From the IMG/VR virus record IMGVR_UViG_3300021960_000030, positions 47,865-111,864 of that record: a stretch of DNA of 64,000 nucleotides; one strand, given 5' to 3'. The notes under the pieces were generated by a model. That model worked only from the letters and a program-made list of their open reading frames with translations, was not told the origin of the DNA and did not search any database. This document shows, in pieces, positions 6,841 to 13,863 of the stretch; the first letter of the stretch is position 1; the number at the start of each line of letters is the position of its first letter. The stretch is from a virus. The position numbers and the translations under genes are program-made.

Positions 6841-7079
6841 CAGCACATCACAGGAGAATAGTCAGAACCGTTGTATGCACGGAGGTTGAAGTCAACAACC
6901 TGAGCACCGTTAGCAATAAGATTGCGGATGTCGTAGAGTGCGTCAGTCTTAACAACAGTGGAGAAAGAGGTCATCTCAGACTCAGCACCAGGATGCCAGA
7001 TCACACGCTTAACAAAACGCTTTGCAGCAGGACTGCAAGGGTAGAAGTCAACTTGAGTGGCAGAGTTGGTCAGTTGCAT
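6840..7079 (-). CDS. Unknown protein, 79 aa
   Basis: It starts at ATG 7079, 26 bases after a TATATT -10 element of the box promoter set. The protein has KRVIWHPGAESEMTSFSTVV and then NLRAYNGSDYSPVMC, and looks like a small alpha-beta domain. It heads a run of short overlapping genes going down to 5362. Its role is unknown; the promoter class suggests early expression. Confidence 0.65.
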   Translation of the reverse strand: MQLTNSATQVDFYPCSPAAKRFVKRVIWHPGAESEMTSFSTVVKTDALYDIRNLIANGAQVVDFNLRAYNGSDYSPVMC

Positions 7080-7105
7080 GTGGTGGGTGTTCCTTTGACT
7101 CTTTT

Positions 7106-7146
7106 AATATACAGGAGATTGGGGGTCTGTGCTGGTCTAGTGGACG
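7106..7146 (-). promoter_or_regulatory. Box promoter: CGTCCAC, 28 bases, TATATT
   Basis: CGTCCAC (7146-7140), one base off the TGTCCAC consensus, is followed after 28 bases by TATATT (7111-7106). Between them lies GCACAGACCCCC, shared with the 4322-4362 promoter. ATG 7079 follows after 26 bases. Confidence 0.6.
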
Positions 7147-7164
7147 CTTTGACCAAGTGGCACA

Positions 7165-7368
7165 TCAGTCACCTGAGAGGTGCCCCGACTGCTGCAGCAT
7201 GGCGACCTCACGATCCCAGGCAGCATTGTTCTCTTTACATTGGCGAATAAACTCAGGATCATTTGCCATTGCTTCGGCAGCAGATTCGAGATCTTGGATG
7301 TTACCATCCCACATGATATTTCTGGATTGATTGTACTGGTTGAACCAGTGAGAGTCATACTTAGGCAT
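7165..7368 (-). CDS. Unknown protein, 67 aa
   Basis: ATG 7368 is preceded by a strong ribosome binding site (AGGTGAGGG, 3 bases before the ATG), which decides against the longer frame. The sequence MPKYDSHWFNQYNQSRNIMW is followed by an acidic helical part with LESAAEAMANDPEF. It is soluble and its function is unknown. Confidence 0.6.
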   Translation of the reverse strand: MPKYDSHWFNQYNQSRNIMWDGNIQDLESAAEAMANDPEFIRQCKENNAAWDREVAMLQQSGHLSGD

Positions 7369-7478
7369 TTCCCTCACCTCAGATACAATACACCCCTGAG
7401 ACCCTTCCACAAGCGCCTGTAGGACGGTTCAAAGACTGTCCTAGGGGCATAGGGGGTCTAGGGGTCAAATAGACTATT

Positions 7479-7724
7479 CTAACCTGCTGCAATGTCATCT
7501 ACCTCAAAGAACCTAACTACTTCCTCATAAGGTATATCAATGTCACTGGTTTCAGTGATCGATTGATGCATCATCCACTCACGATAAGTGCCAATCCTAT
7601 CAATCGTGTCCCACACTTCCGTCGTGAGATCATCATTGGCGTAACTCTCAGTCTCCAGGTGATATGATGCGAGTGCATCCATGATGATGTTGAGTTGACG
7701 GATTGTGAGACGTTTGGGTGTCAT
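7479..7724 (-). CDS. Unknown protein, 81 aa
   Basis: ATG 7724 overlaps the end of the gene upstream by 4 bases (ATGA type). MTPKRLTIRQLNIIMDALAS is followed by an acidic C-terminal half ending RFFEVDDIAAG. It appears helical, and a basic N-terminus with an acidic rest might suit protein binding. No family is recognised. Confidence 0.6.
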   Translation of the reverse strand: MTPKRLTIRQLNIIMDALASYHLETESYANDDLTTEVWDTIDRIGTYREWMMHQSITETSDIDIPYEEVVRFFEVDDIAAG

Positions 7725-7936
7725 AGTGATTGATTCTGATAGTGCAAATGTGAGTCATTCACTGAGAGATTAGGATCATGATCACTGAAGATGCAAATGA
7801 TTGCATCATCATTCTCTACTGTGACACGCTCACGTTTTTCATGATAGAGATTATATGCGAACTCTCTCGCATAGTCAATATCATCGAAGTCCCATGTTTG
7901 TTCTACTGGGCGCTTCTGTCGTACTGTTATTGCCAT
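7721..7936 (-). CDS. Unknown protein, 71 aa
   Basis: ATG 7936 begins MAITVRQKRPVEQTWDFDDI. The protein is soluble and mixed in charge, with a beta-rich middle (ERVTVENDDAIICIFSD). It overlaps the gene upstream by 10 bases and the one downstream by 4. No function is assigned. Confidence 0.6.
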   Translation of the reverse strand: MAITVRQKRPVEQTWDFDDIDYAREFAYNLYHEKRERVTVENDDAIICIFSDHDPNLSVNDSHLHYQNQSL

Positions 7937-8085
7937 GGATCTTTGATTACTAACTCGTGTGCTGCTTGTTGTCTAATCTTGGATGCAACGTAACGTTCAT
8001 CCTCTGAACCCCATTTCCATCCCATAAACACACCAACCTTAAATCCAATCGCAAATCCGAGTGCAAATGTGAGTGATGGAATCAC
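7927..8085 (-). CDS. Small membrane protein with GTG start, 52 aa
   Basis: The frame begins at GTG 8085, which overlaps the TGA of the acidic gene upstream (GTGA). A short hydrophobic segment (IPSLTFALGFAIGFKVGVF) is followed by a charged tail with ERYVASKIRQQAAHELV. There is no usable upstream ATG. The overlap is the reason for this start. Confidence 0.5.
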   Translation of the reverse strand: MIPSLTFALGFAIGFKVGVFMGWKWGSEDERYVASKIRQQAAHELVIKDPWQ

Positions 8086-8342
8086 AGTTCATCTTCCTCA
8101 ATGATGTCAGAGTAATCTACACCATGTTCATCTAGAACTCTCTTGGCATGAGATGTAATCATGTCGATGAAGTCTTGCTCAGTGAAGTCATTGAAGATAG
8201 ACCAACGTTCATCATTAGGGTCCCACTCTATTTGTAGAGTGCCATCCTCATTTTCGCTTACCCTTAGACCGTCGTCCTCGGATGTTAGTGCTGGTGCTAA
8301 ATCCTCCTTCGGATTCTGGTCTGGGGTCAATGACTTCGACAT
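8082..8342 (-). CDS. Acidic unknown protein, 86 aa
   Basis: ATG 8342 opens a strongly acidic protein with the core GTLQIEWDPNDERWSIFNDF and the end DYSDIIEEDEL. The alternation of W and acid residues recalls small phage proteins of unknown role. It overlaps the gene upstream by 95 bases in another frame, one of the longest same-strand overlaps in the window. Confidence 0.6.
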   Translation of the reverse strand: MSKSLTPDQNPKEDLAPALTSEDDGLRVSENEDGTLQIEWDPNDERWSIFNDFTEQDFIDMITSHAKRVLDEHGVDYSDIIEEDEL

Positions 8343-8487
8343 GGCAAATGTACTGTGAAAAGTTCCAATAAACTGTCAGGACTTCATCGTATGAATGAAA
8401 CACTTTACAGGTGTCATCCTTGCACCATACTTTATACCAATGGCGATCATATGGTGCTTCAGATGTGACTGTAAAGTGTTGGGTCAT
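8248..8487 (-). CDS. Unknown protein, 79 aa, overlapping the next gene
   Basis: From ATG 8487 the frame reads MTQHFTVTSEAPYDRHWYKV, then a beta-rich part and a very basic tail (RGRRSKGKRK). The first 50 residues look like a compact domain. The last 30 lie over the start of the acidic gene in another frame, so their composition is constrained by it. No function is known. Confidence 0.55.
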   Translation of the reverse strand: MTQHFTVTSEAPYDRHWYKVWCKDDTCKVFHSYDEVLTVYWNFSQYICHVEVIDPRPESEGGFSTSTNIRGRRSKGKRK

Positions 8488-8714
8488 TAGTCAAACATTT
8501 CGTTGCGTTTCTGACAGAGAAAGTCTAGCACAATCTCTCGCCATTCCATCAACTCATAGAAACACTCTTGATTGTGTGCACATTGACGGAGTTCATGGTC
8601 TGGTTTGAGAACTGACTCATAGAATAAACCCCACCCATCACGCATTTTCTGGGTTTTGATAGGATCCATCTCTTCATGCATTTCAAATGTTGCAAACTTG
8701 TAGTATTTAAGCAT
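8487..8714 (-). CDS. Unknown protein, 75 aa
   Basis: ATG 8714 begins MLKYYKFATFEMHEEMDPIK and continues as a helical protein with W and C residues (RQCAHNQECFYELMEWREIV). It directly follows the perfect hairpin at 8721-8752, whose last base is near the ATG, so the hairpin may end the previous transcript or control this start. The function is unknown. Confidence 0.65.
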   Translation of the reverse strand: MLKYYKFATFEMHEEMDPIKTQKMRDGWGLFYESVLKPDHELRQCAHNQECFYELMEWREIVLDFLCQKRNEMFD

Positions 8715-8720
8715 AAAAGT

Positions 8721-8752
8721 GAGGAAATCCTTACGTCTTTAAGGATTTCCTC
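8721..8752 (-). terminator. Perfect 13-base-pair hairpin
   Basis: GAGGAAATCCTTA and TAAGGATTTCCTC flank a 6-base loop. On the minus strand only a weak U stretch (ACTTTTAT) follows, so it is a terminator-like hairpin or possibly an mRNA-processing or translation-control element. It lies between the stop at 8765 and the ATG at 8714. Confidence 0.5.
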
Positions 8753-8764
8753 ATATTTACTTAA

Positions 8765-8947
8765 TCAAACTTCTTGAAACTTACCGTTCTTCCATTGTGC
8801 AAACTCGGGGTTGACTACATACCGTCCCTCTACAGGAGACCACAGAATCGGGTTGGGTTGAGCAACATTTTCGGCGTTGCGAATAGCATTACGGGATTGT
8901 GCAACCAGTTCCTCGATAGTGTAACGAGCGGGGCGAACTCCGTACAT
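8765..8947 (-). CDS. Conserved cyanophage protein, 60 aa
   Basis: ATG 8947 lies 26 bases after a TATACT -10, which sets the start; longer frames would begin in the oxygenase gene upstream. MYGVRPARYTIEELVAQSRN is followed by NPILWSPVEGRYVVNPEFAQ. It looks like a recurrent short cyanophage protein of unknown function. Confidence 0.65.
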   Translation of the reverse strand: MYGVRPARYTIEELVAQSRNAIRNAENVAQPNPILWSPVEGRYVVNPEFAQWKNGKFQEV

Positions 8948-8969
8948 TTGGTGTCTTTGTTTGGTACCC

Positions 8970-9539
8970 TCATAGTATAGGCACAGGATTGCGGAGATCC
9001 AGGGGATCGTGGACAGCAAGTGGACTGGCACACTTCCAGACGTACCCGAGACTGTATCGAATAGGTTCACTCACAGGAGGGCAACCTTGATGCCATATTG
9101 TACTGTCAAACAGCACTAATCGCCCTGGTTTGCACTCAACATGCATAGTTTCACCCTGTTCAGTATAAAACAGAGTGTCACCATCGCCTCTGATGTAATA
9201 CAGACCACTGATTCTGTCGCTTCCCTTTAGAACATCCCAATCCGTGTGACTTTGGGCGTTCTGCCCAGGCGTCTGCACGTTCAGCAGGCAGCGATCAAGT
9301 TTTTGGATTCTATAATCCAACAGGATGTCATTGCACACTACCATATGCAAATAGTCCACAAACCAATGAGGAGCAATGGGTGCAATCCATCGCTCCTCAT
9401 CGATAAGCAACTGACCAAAGAACCGACTCACTTCATACTGACCGTAGGGTGAGTTGGTATAGGTTACAGGTATAAGTTGAAACTCTTCTGCATTCTTATT
9501 CACCATCCATTGTGGGAAATAGTTATCAACTATCAACAT
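8970..9539 (-). CDS. 2OG-Fe(II) oxygenase, prolyl-hydroxylase-like
   Basis: The 189-residue protein shows the double-stranded beta-helix signature. HTD in SHTDWDVL gives two iron ligands, GDTLFYTE follows, then PGRLVLFDSTIWHQGCPP supplies the distal His, and an Arg in IRYSLGYVW would bind 2-oxoglutarate. The length suits a minimal oxygenase. The substrate cannot be told. Its 3' end contains the -10 part of the promoter for the 60-aa gene downstream, and its start overlaps the endonuclease gene by 14 bases. Confidence 0.8.
   Translation of the reverse strand: MLIVDNYFPQWMVNKNAEEFQLIPVTYTNSPYGQYEVSRFFGQLLIDEERWIAPIAPHWFVDYLHMVVCNDILLDYRIQKLDRCLLNVQTPGQNAQSHTDWDVLKGSDRISGLYYIRGDGDTLFYTEQGETMHVECKPGRLVLFDSTIWHQGCPPVSEPIRYSLGYVWKCASPLAVHDPLDLRNPVPIL
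8974..9015 (-). promoter_or_regulatory. Box promoter: TGTCCAC, 29 bases, TATACT
   Basis: TGTCCAC (9015-9009) and TATACT (8979-8974) lie 29 bases apart, mostly within the 3' end of the oxygenase gene. ATG 8947 follows after 26 bases with the leader ATGAGGGTACCAAACAAAGA, similar to the leader at 5281-5255. Confidence 0.6.
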
Positions 9540-10041
9540 GTTGAATACGTTCAGAAATAACCTTAATCATGATAGCACGGATCTCTTCAGGGGCAAAACC
9601 TTGAGTGTTAAAGAAGCACGAGTTGCTACCAGCATTATATGTATCAAACCCATCAAGGTGTGCAACGTTGAGTGCCTTACCGATCACACCATCAGAGTAT
9701 GCACCCTCACCGATTGCAAAGGTGACGTATGACACATCAGGGTTAATCTTGCGGCAGATGTAGTTGTTCTTGAACCAGCGTTCGATAGCATTACCAGCAT
9801 CTTGCTGCTTCTTACCTTCAAACACTGCGATCAGTTTGCCCTTGTAGAACCATGCACCACCATCAGGTTCGCAGGCACCTTTACCACCAGGGATCTGATT
9901 CTTCTTCAACTTCTTCTGCAATGTCACACCAGTATATTGCAGAACGTCTGCAATCTCTTCCTTGATGACTTTACATTGGTTGTCAAGTTTGCGAGCATGT
10001 GCATCAGTAGCAACCATGCCTTTCTGAATGCCGCCTGCCAT
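9526..10041 (-). CDS. EcoRI-family (PD-D/ExK) restriction endonuclease
   Basis: The 171-residue protein matches the heart of EcoRI. PDGG at residues 59-62 supplies the catalytic Asp (D60), and FEGK at 74-77 corresponds to the EAK of EcoRI (E75, K77). AGNAIER at 82-88 is identical to the EcoRI segment that reads the target bases, and a KN pair follows. It is shorter than EcoRI (277 aa). Known relatives (EcoRI, RsrI, MunI, MluCI) cut sites with an AATT core. No methyltransferase is seen nearby. ATG 10041 is chosen because a TATAAT -10 (10072-10067) overlaps the earlier ATG at 10068. Confidence 0.85.
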   Translation of the reverse strand: MAGGIQKGMVATDAHARKLDNQCKVIKEEIADVLQYTGVTLQKKLKKNQIPGGKGACEPDGGAWFYKGKLIAVFEGKKQQDAGNAIERWFKNNYICRKINPDVSYVTFAIGEGAYSDGVIGKALNVAHLDGFDTYNAGSNSCFFNTQGFAPEEIRAIMIKVISERIQHVDS

Positions 10042-10122
10042 TGTCTTGTGTCGTTTGGACTTCTTCATTATACACACAGAAAAGGGGCGGTGGTGCCGCC
10101 CCATGTGGAGGTTGATGGACTG

Positions 10123-10614
10123 TCACATTGTATATTTCAGTTTCATCTTTCGATGGTATTGATATGCAAAGTGGGTTCGATTGCCATGGATACCCCAACC
10201 CAACCAGGGATAAGAATCACGCACATATTGTGGGATTGTTTTCCCTGGGGTTTTCATCCTAGGCAGAATGCCTTGGAACTGCTGCTCATTGTAGAGATAA
10301 CGGAGTTGTCCTTCCAACGAGTCAACATTGCAGGTATGCTTATAGCAAAACTTTGCTAGTCCGTTATACCTGTGTATTGTGGTCCATTGAATCAAACCAA
10401 ATCCACCAGACTTGCATCCATAATATCCTGTGAGTGCACCACCTTCGCAAACGAGATGATTAAAGTTGCTTTCTTGCTTGATGTTACCCATCAGTGCAGC
10501 GAGAGCATTCTTATCCTTGATCCCTTTTTCTTGAAAGAACGAGAGTGTTCTTTGTTCGGCAGGGGTACAAGTTTCACATTGATATATGGGTGCAGGAGGT
10601 TGATCGTAAAGCAT
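10123..10614 (-). CDS. Lysozyme-like protein (phage tail lysozyme type)
   Basis: The sequence ALAALMGNIKQESNF around residue 48 supplies a likely catalytic Glu (E48), followed by GGFGLIQWT and a helical C-terminal part. This is the layout of the Phage_lysozyme2 (PF18013) group, which cleaves peptidoglycan glycan strands. At 163 residues it is a stand-alone domain. There is no signal peptide. It may act as an endolysin with a holin elsewhere, or be packaged in the virion; the sequence does not decide between these. Confidence 0.7.
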   Translation of the reverse strand: MLYDQPPAPIYQCETCTPAEQRTLSFFQEKGIKDKNALAALMGNIKQESNFNHLVCEGGALTGYYGCKSGGFGLIQWTTIHRYNGLAKFCYKHTCNVDSLEGQLRYLYNEQQFQGILPRMKTPGKTIPQYVRDSYPWLGWGIHGNRTHFAYQYHRKMKLKYTM

Positions 10615-10619
10615 TAGAT

Positions 10620-11858
10620 TTAGACGAGGGACAGAGGAGGAATGCCTTTCACGAAGATAGCATCAACTACGTTCTGCAGTCGTTTGGTCACTTGCTTACC
10701 GTATGTGCGGTGCACAGGGACAGTTACATAACCGAAAGGTTTCCTGTAAAAGTCAAACTTACCAGGGGTAAGTTCACCGCTGCGAATGCGAGCGGCGTCA
10801 TCCTTATGTAGACGGATAACACGCCCGATGGTCTGTGCCATCTCAACAACGTTGAGATTGCGGAGCAGGATGCAGTGAGTCAGTCCAGGAACGTTGATAC
10901 CTTCAGACAGAATACTGTAGTGGAAGATAACAAACTTCTTGGTAGGATCGGCACCCCAAGATGTCAGGGTGTTGAAGAACTGCTCACGATTGACTTTCTT
11001 ATCGTCTACATAGGCACCGAACTTAGAGGTAACGTGGAGAACATTGTAACCACGATCCTTAAGTTGTTGGAGAAGATCGGTCTGACCGATCATGTTACCT
11101 AGCACACGACTAGACGGCACTGCAACAAGAACCTTGGCAGCATGAGTATCATCGAGATTGTCAATGATGTCCTGCACGGTGTTGCTGTCAACGACATGTG
11201 CGTTGACCTTGTTACGAGTATTGTCTGTGGTGAATGGCACAATCTGGGGAGGGATGATGCTACCGTTGTTGATCAGTTCCGAAGCAGGAACGTTCTCAAT
11301 GACGGCACCATAGACCTCACGATTGTGCATTCCACGCTCATGCTTGTGCGAGATGCGAGGAGTAGCAGTGAAGAAGTAGCAACGCTCTGCAACATCAGAG
11401 ATGGCAAAGGTGCTGGTGAAGAAAGACTTAGCAACACTATTGTGTGCCTCGTCAAAGTACACTGCACTGATATTGATGCCTGCATCAACTACACGACCCA
11501 GCGAATGATAGGTGGTGAAGATGATGCAGGACTCACCTGCTGCACGAGCGGTGTTGTTGAAGAGAGCAATCTTGCTGCTCTTGGTAGAGTGAAAGTAATG
11601 GGTTTCACCACTGTGAGCGTGACACACATGCACAGACTTGCTGTCAATGAACTGCATGAACTCATCACACAGTTGAGTAGCAAGCAGGATGCGAGGAGCA
11701 ACAACAACAATCGTAGAAGATTGCTGCAGTTGACACAGTGCATCCTGAATCATGATGAAAGTCTTGCCACCGCCAGTAGGGACAATGATTTGACCCTTAT
11801 CGTTGACTTGCATTGCTGCAAGGGCACGATCTTGGTGAGGACGAAGAACAACAGTCAT
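10620..11858 (-). CDS. Superfamily II helicase, UvsW-like
   Basis: The 412-residue protein has Walker A PTGGGKT at 27-33, a DEAH box in VYFDEAHNS, TATPR as motif III, and late motifs around HYSILSEGINVPGLTHCILL and QTIGRVIRLHKDD (motif VI). It resembles UvsW and restriction R-subunit-type helicases, which unwind or anneal branched DNA during T4-type recombination. It sits 5 bases from the lysozyme-like gene. A TATATT -10 lies 24 bases before its ATG. Confidence 0.8.
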   Translation of the reverse strand: MTVVLRPHQDRALAAMQVNDKGQIIVPTGGGKTFIMIQDALCQLQQSSTIVVVAPRILLATQLCDEFMQFIDSKSVHVCHAHSGETHYFHSTKSSKIALFNNTARAAGESCIIFTTYHSLGRVVDAGINISAVYFDEAHNSVAKSFFTSTFAISDVAERCYFFTATPRISHKHERGMHNREVYGAVIENVPASELINNGSIIPPQIVPFTTDNTRNKVNAHVVDSNTVQDIIDNLDDTHAAKVLVAVPSSRVLGNMIGQTDLLQQLKDRGYNVLHVTSKFGAYVDDKKVNREQFFNTLTSWGADPTKKFVIFHYSILSEGINVPGLTHCILLRNLNVVEMAQTIGRVIRLHKDDAARIRSGELTPGKFDFYRKPFGYVTVPVHRTYGKQVTKRLQNVVDAIFVKGIPPLSLV

Positions 11859-11898
11859 GTATGTGGATCGCTCAACAGAAATAATATACTACCACACC

Positions 11899-12075
11899 TC
11901 ACCAGTCGGTGAAAACAGGGTGCACTTCGCAAACTGTCACACCACCCCTCTTGAGGTGCTTTTCCCATTCAATCGCATCAACTAGCGTCAGAAACGTCGC
12001 TGTAACTTGCGAAGTATGCCCTTTCTTCTTCTGTCTCTTCCAAATAACGTTGTATTTCTTCGCGTTTGATGTCAT
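11899..12075 (-). CDS. Basic 58-aa protein, overlapping another small gene
   Basis: ATG 12075 opens a frame reading MTSNAKKYNVIWKRQKKKGH, then TFLTLVDAIEWEKHLKRGGV and a C-terminal VTVCEVHPVFTDW. This looks like a compact beta-alpha domain. For about 98 bases it shares DNA with the 50-aa gene in another frame. Since the C-terminal half lies outside the overlap and still looks natural, I favour this frame as real. Confidence 0.6.
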   Translation of the reverse strand: MTSNAKKYNVIWKRQKKKGHTSQVTATFLTLVDAIEWEKHLKRGGVTVCEVHPVFTDW

Positions 12076-12130
12076 AAACAGAGGGAAGTTGCTTAGCGTT
12101 TGAATGTTGCGGATCTTGTTGGGGACTCAT
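11978..12130 (-). CDS. 50-aa protein, overlapping another small gene
   Basis: ATG 12130 overlaps the end of the upstream gene and gives a helical, acidic protein (YDIKREEIQRYLEETEEERA). It ends at 11978 within the 58-aa gene. The coupling to the upstream stop argues for translation, but two thirds of it overlaps the other frame, so one of the two might be a shadow. Confidence 0.45.
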   Translation of the reverse strand: MSPQQDPQHSNAKQLPSVYDIKREEIQRYLEETEEERAYFASYSDVSDAS

Positions 12131-12462
12131 TGGGGGCGCTCTCCTTCAGGTAGCATATCGTTGCCAGGATGTTCAGGAATGTAACCATGGTATGCTTTGT
12201 GATTGTAGAAGTGTGAATCTTCTATTTCAATCTCATCCCAATCATGTTGATAGATTAGCAAACAACATTGTGTTGTTGGTTGTCTAGCAGATGGGTCACC
12301 GTGTTCATATTCATGAAAACACATTGAGATGTAATCATTACAGGTAAAGCAGATGTAACCCTCTAAACCTTTGTACCGAATGGGTGATCCGATCTCAAGT
12401 GATTTCAAGATGTTCCTGATCTCCAGGGCAACTGACTCTGAGATTAGCAGGGGTGTGGTCAT
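12127..12462 (-). CDS. Unknown protein, 111 aa
   Basis: ATG 12462 overlaps the TGA of the oxygenase upstream by 4 bases. The protein includes SPIRYKGLEGYICFTCNDYI and a His- and Tyr-rich segment (HFYNHKAYHGYIPEHPGND). There is no iron-binding motif typical of its oxygenase neighbours. It may be the last gene of the oxygenase operon or the first of the early block; the function is unknown. Confidence 0.65.
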   Translation of the reverse strand: MTTPLLISESVALEIRNILKSLEIGSPIRYKGLEGYICFTCNDYISMCFHEYEHGDPSARQPTTQCCLLIYQHDWDEIEIEDSHFYNHKAYHGYIPEHPGNDMLPEGERPQ

Positions 12463-13091
12463 ATTGTCAACCTATTGGTACAGTCTCCGTACTGTCCATG
12501 CAACCAATAGTTGAACGCAACACTATACCGATCCGACAGACTTCGGTTAGGTTCAACACTATGCTCTACAGTTGATGGGAACAGCAATATCAATGCTTCC
12601 TCAGCAGGTATAGACCAGCACGATGAGTTGTAGACATTGTGCTCAACAATATCAGGTCTCATTGCTGGTGTTGTATATGTGTCACGATTGGAATCTGCGT
12701 GAAACAATATATCCCCACAGTTGGGTGGCGTCTTTATGTATATGACACCACTATACATTGAGTTGCAATGTGTATGTTTGTGTGCAGAATGACCTATTTT
12801 GTGTCTAGTTGCCCACGAACAATGATGCCGTGCTACATATCTCTTATCGAAGCACAGTATGTTATACAAATAGTGATTCAGATGTCTCTCAACCAGTGCC
12901 TTTAACTCTGGGCACCCATCTAATAGTCTTTGGTTGGAAGTATTCTCACCATTCTTCTCTTGTGGGTCAGAATAATACTCCTGATTAACAACATACTCCA
13001 CTATCTCTGTAGACAGTGGAGCATTGCGAGACACATATAATGGATTGTTGAACAGTGGAAAGACTGATCTATCGTAATCACCTAAGTTCAT
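12459..13091 (-). CDS. 2OG-Fe(II) oxygenase-like protein (PF13759 type)
   Basis: In this 210-residue protein the iron site is expected in HKHTHCNSMYSGVIYI, the distal His in PSTVEHSVEPN, and the 2OG-binding Arg in RYSVAFNYW. It is a clear paralogue of the next gene upstream (13088-13696), suggesting tandem duplication. The target is unknown. Its position at the end of an oxygenase-halogenase operon next to tail genes may point to virion or sugar modification, which is only inference. Confidence 0.75.
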   Translation of the reverse strand: MNLGDYDRSVFPLFNNPLYVSRNAPLSTEIVEYVVNQEYYSDPQEKNGENTSNQRLLDGCPELKALVERHLNHYLYNILCFDKRYVARHHCSWATRHKIGHSAHKHTHCNSMYSGVIYIKTPPNCGDILFHADSNRDTYTTPAMRPDIVEHNVYNSSCWSIPAEEALILLFPSTVEHSVEPNRSLSDRYSVAFNYWLHGQYGDCTNRLTI

Positions 13092-13696
13092 AGCACCAAA
13101 TCTCGTGTGGGTGCACTGAAGTCACCCTTCATGATTACATTAAATCCTAATGAATATCTATCTTGTATAGACTCATTGTATCCTGTGTAGTGGTCTACAT
13201 GTGCAGGGAAGCATACAATCATGCCACGCTCAGGTACAATCTGCCAGATGCGTGAGTTGAATATATTATTCTCCCATGTTCGTGGTTCCAATGTACCTGT
13301 GTTCCATGTGGCATGATTATATGATGCCTCAAAGATAATGTTGCCACTATCATCAGGCACGTCAAGATACAGGCAACCTGTGAACATACTATTGGTATGT
13401 CCATGCCTGTCTGCTCTTTCACCTGGGCGATGTTTATTCACCCATGAGCATACAATCTCACACGTCACTCGATCATCAATAGCGAGGACATTGTGAGCAT
13501 AGTGGGCAATATGTCCAAGACAAATGTGATGCAGTTGTGGATACCTTCGTAAAATCTGAGTATCAACAGTCTGCATCCCATCTGCCCGCTTGGGGTAATC
13601 CTTATATTCTTCCTGTTTGATTAAATCTATCTCATCTTGTGGAATGTCATAGGTGTCAACAAATACAGGTGTGGAGAATATAGGAAAGACAGTCAT
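13088..13696 (-). CDS. 2OG-Fe(II) oxygenase-like protein (PF13759 type)
   Basis: The 202 residues begin FPIFSTPVFVDTY, the usual start of this family. Motifs are DRHGHTNSMFTGCLYL for the metal site, PAHVDHYTG for the distal His, and RYSLGFNVI for the cosubstrate Arg. The stop overlaps the next ATG (ATGA). It is the closer relative of the 12459-13091 gene. The reaction is presumably hydroxylation and the substrate is unknown. Confidence 0.75.
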   Translation of the reverse strand: MTVFPIFSTPVFVDTYDIPQDEIDLIKQEEYKDYPKRADGMQTVDTQILRRYPQLHHICLGHIAHYAHNVLAIDDRVTCEIVCSWVNKHRPGERADRHGHTNSMFTGCLYLDVPDDSGNIIFEASYNHATWNTGTLEPRTWENNIFNSRIWQIVPERGMIVCFPAHVDHYTGYNESIQDRYSLGFNVIMKGDFSAPTRDLVL

Positions 13697-13863
13697 TTTT
13701 CAGTGGGTTCAAGATGTAATGTAGTAACGATCTCATGAATCGTAGCACGTTGTTTAGGACTGATGTCTCCCTGCCTTTTATAGAGGTCAGAGAGTAATAG
13801 TAACATTGCCCTCTTAAGTAATCCTTTTGCCTCGTGACTAAGTTGTGCTGACTTGAGGAACAT
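13693..13863 (-). CDS. Small helical protein, 56 aa
   Basis: ATG 13863 is preceded by AAGGAG at a suitable distance, which favours it over longer starts inside the lyase gene upstream. The protein (MFLKSAQLSHEAKGLLKRAM followed by LLLLSDLYKRQG) is a pair of amphipathic helices. It overlaps the lyase gene by 26 bases and the oxygenase downstream by 4. The function is unknown. Confidence 0.55.
   Translation of the reverse strand: MFLKSAQLSHEAKGLLKRAMLLLLSDLYKRQGDISPKQRATIHEIVTTLHLEPTEK

Noticed and set aside
10041-10068. Start of the EcoRI-like gene at ATG 10068
   Set aside because: The ATG is embedded in the TATAAT -10 sequence, so the transcript would begin after it; ATG 10041 has the usual 25-base spacing. 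The earlier start stays possible if another promoter is used.
11142-11912. 256-codon plus-strand frame
   Set aside because: Antisense of the helicase gene; no family features and no ribosome binding site.
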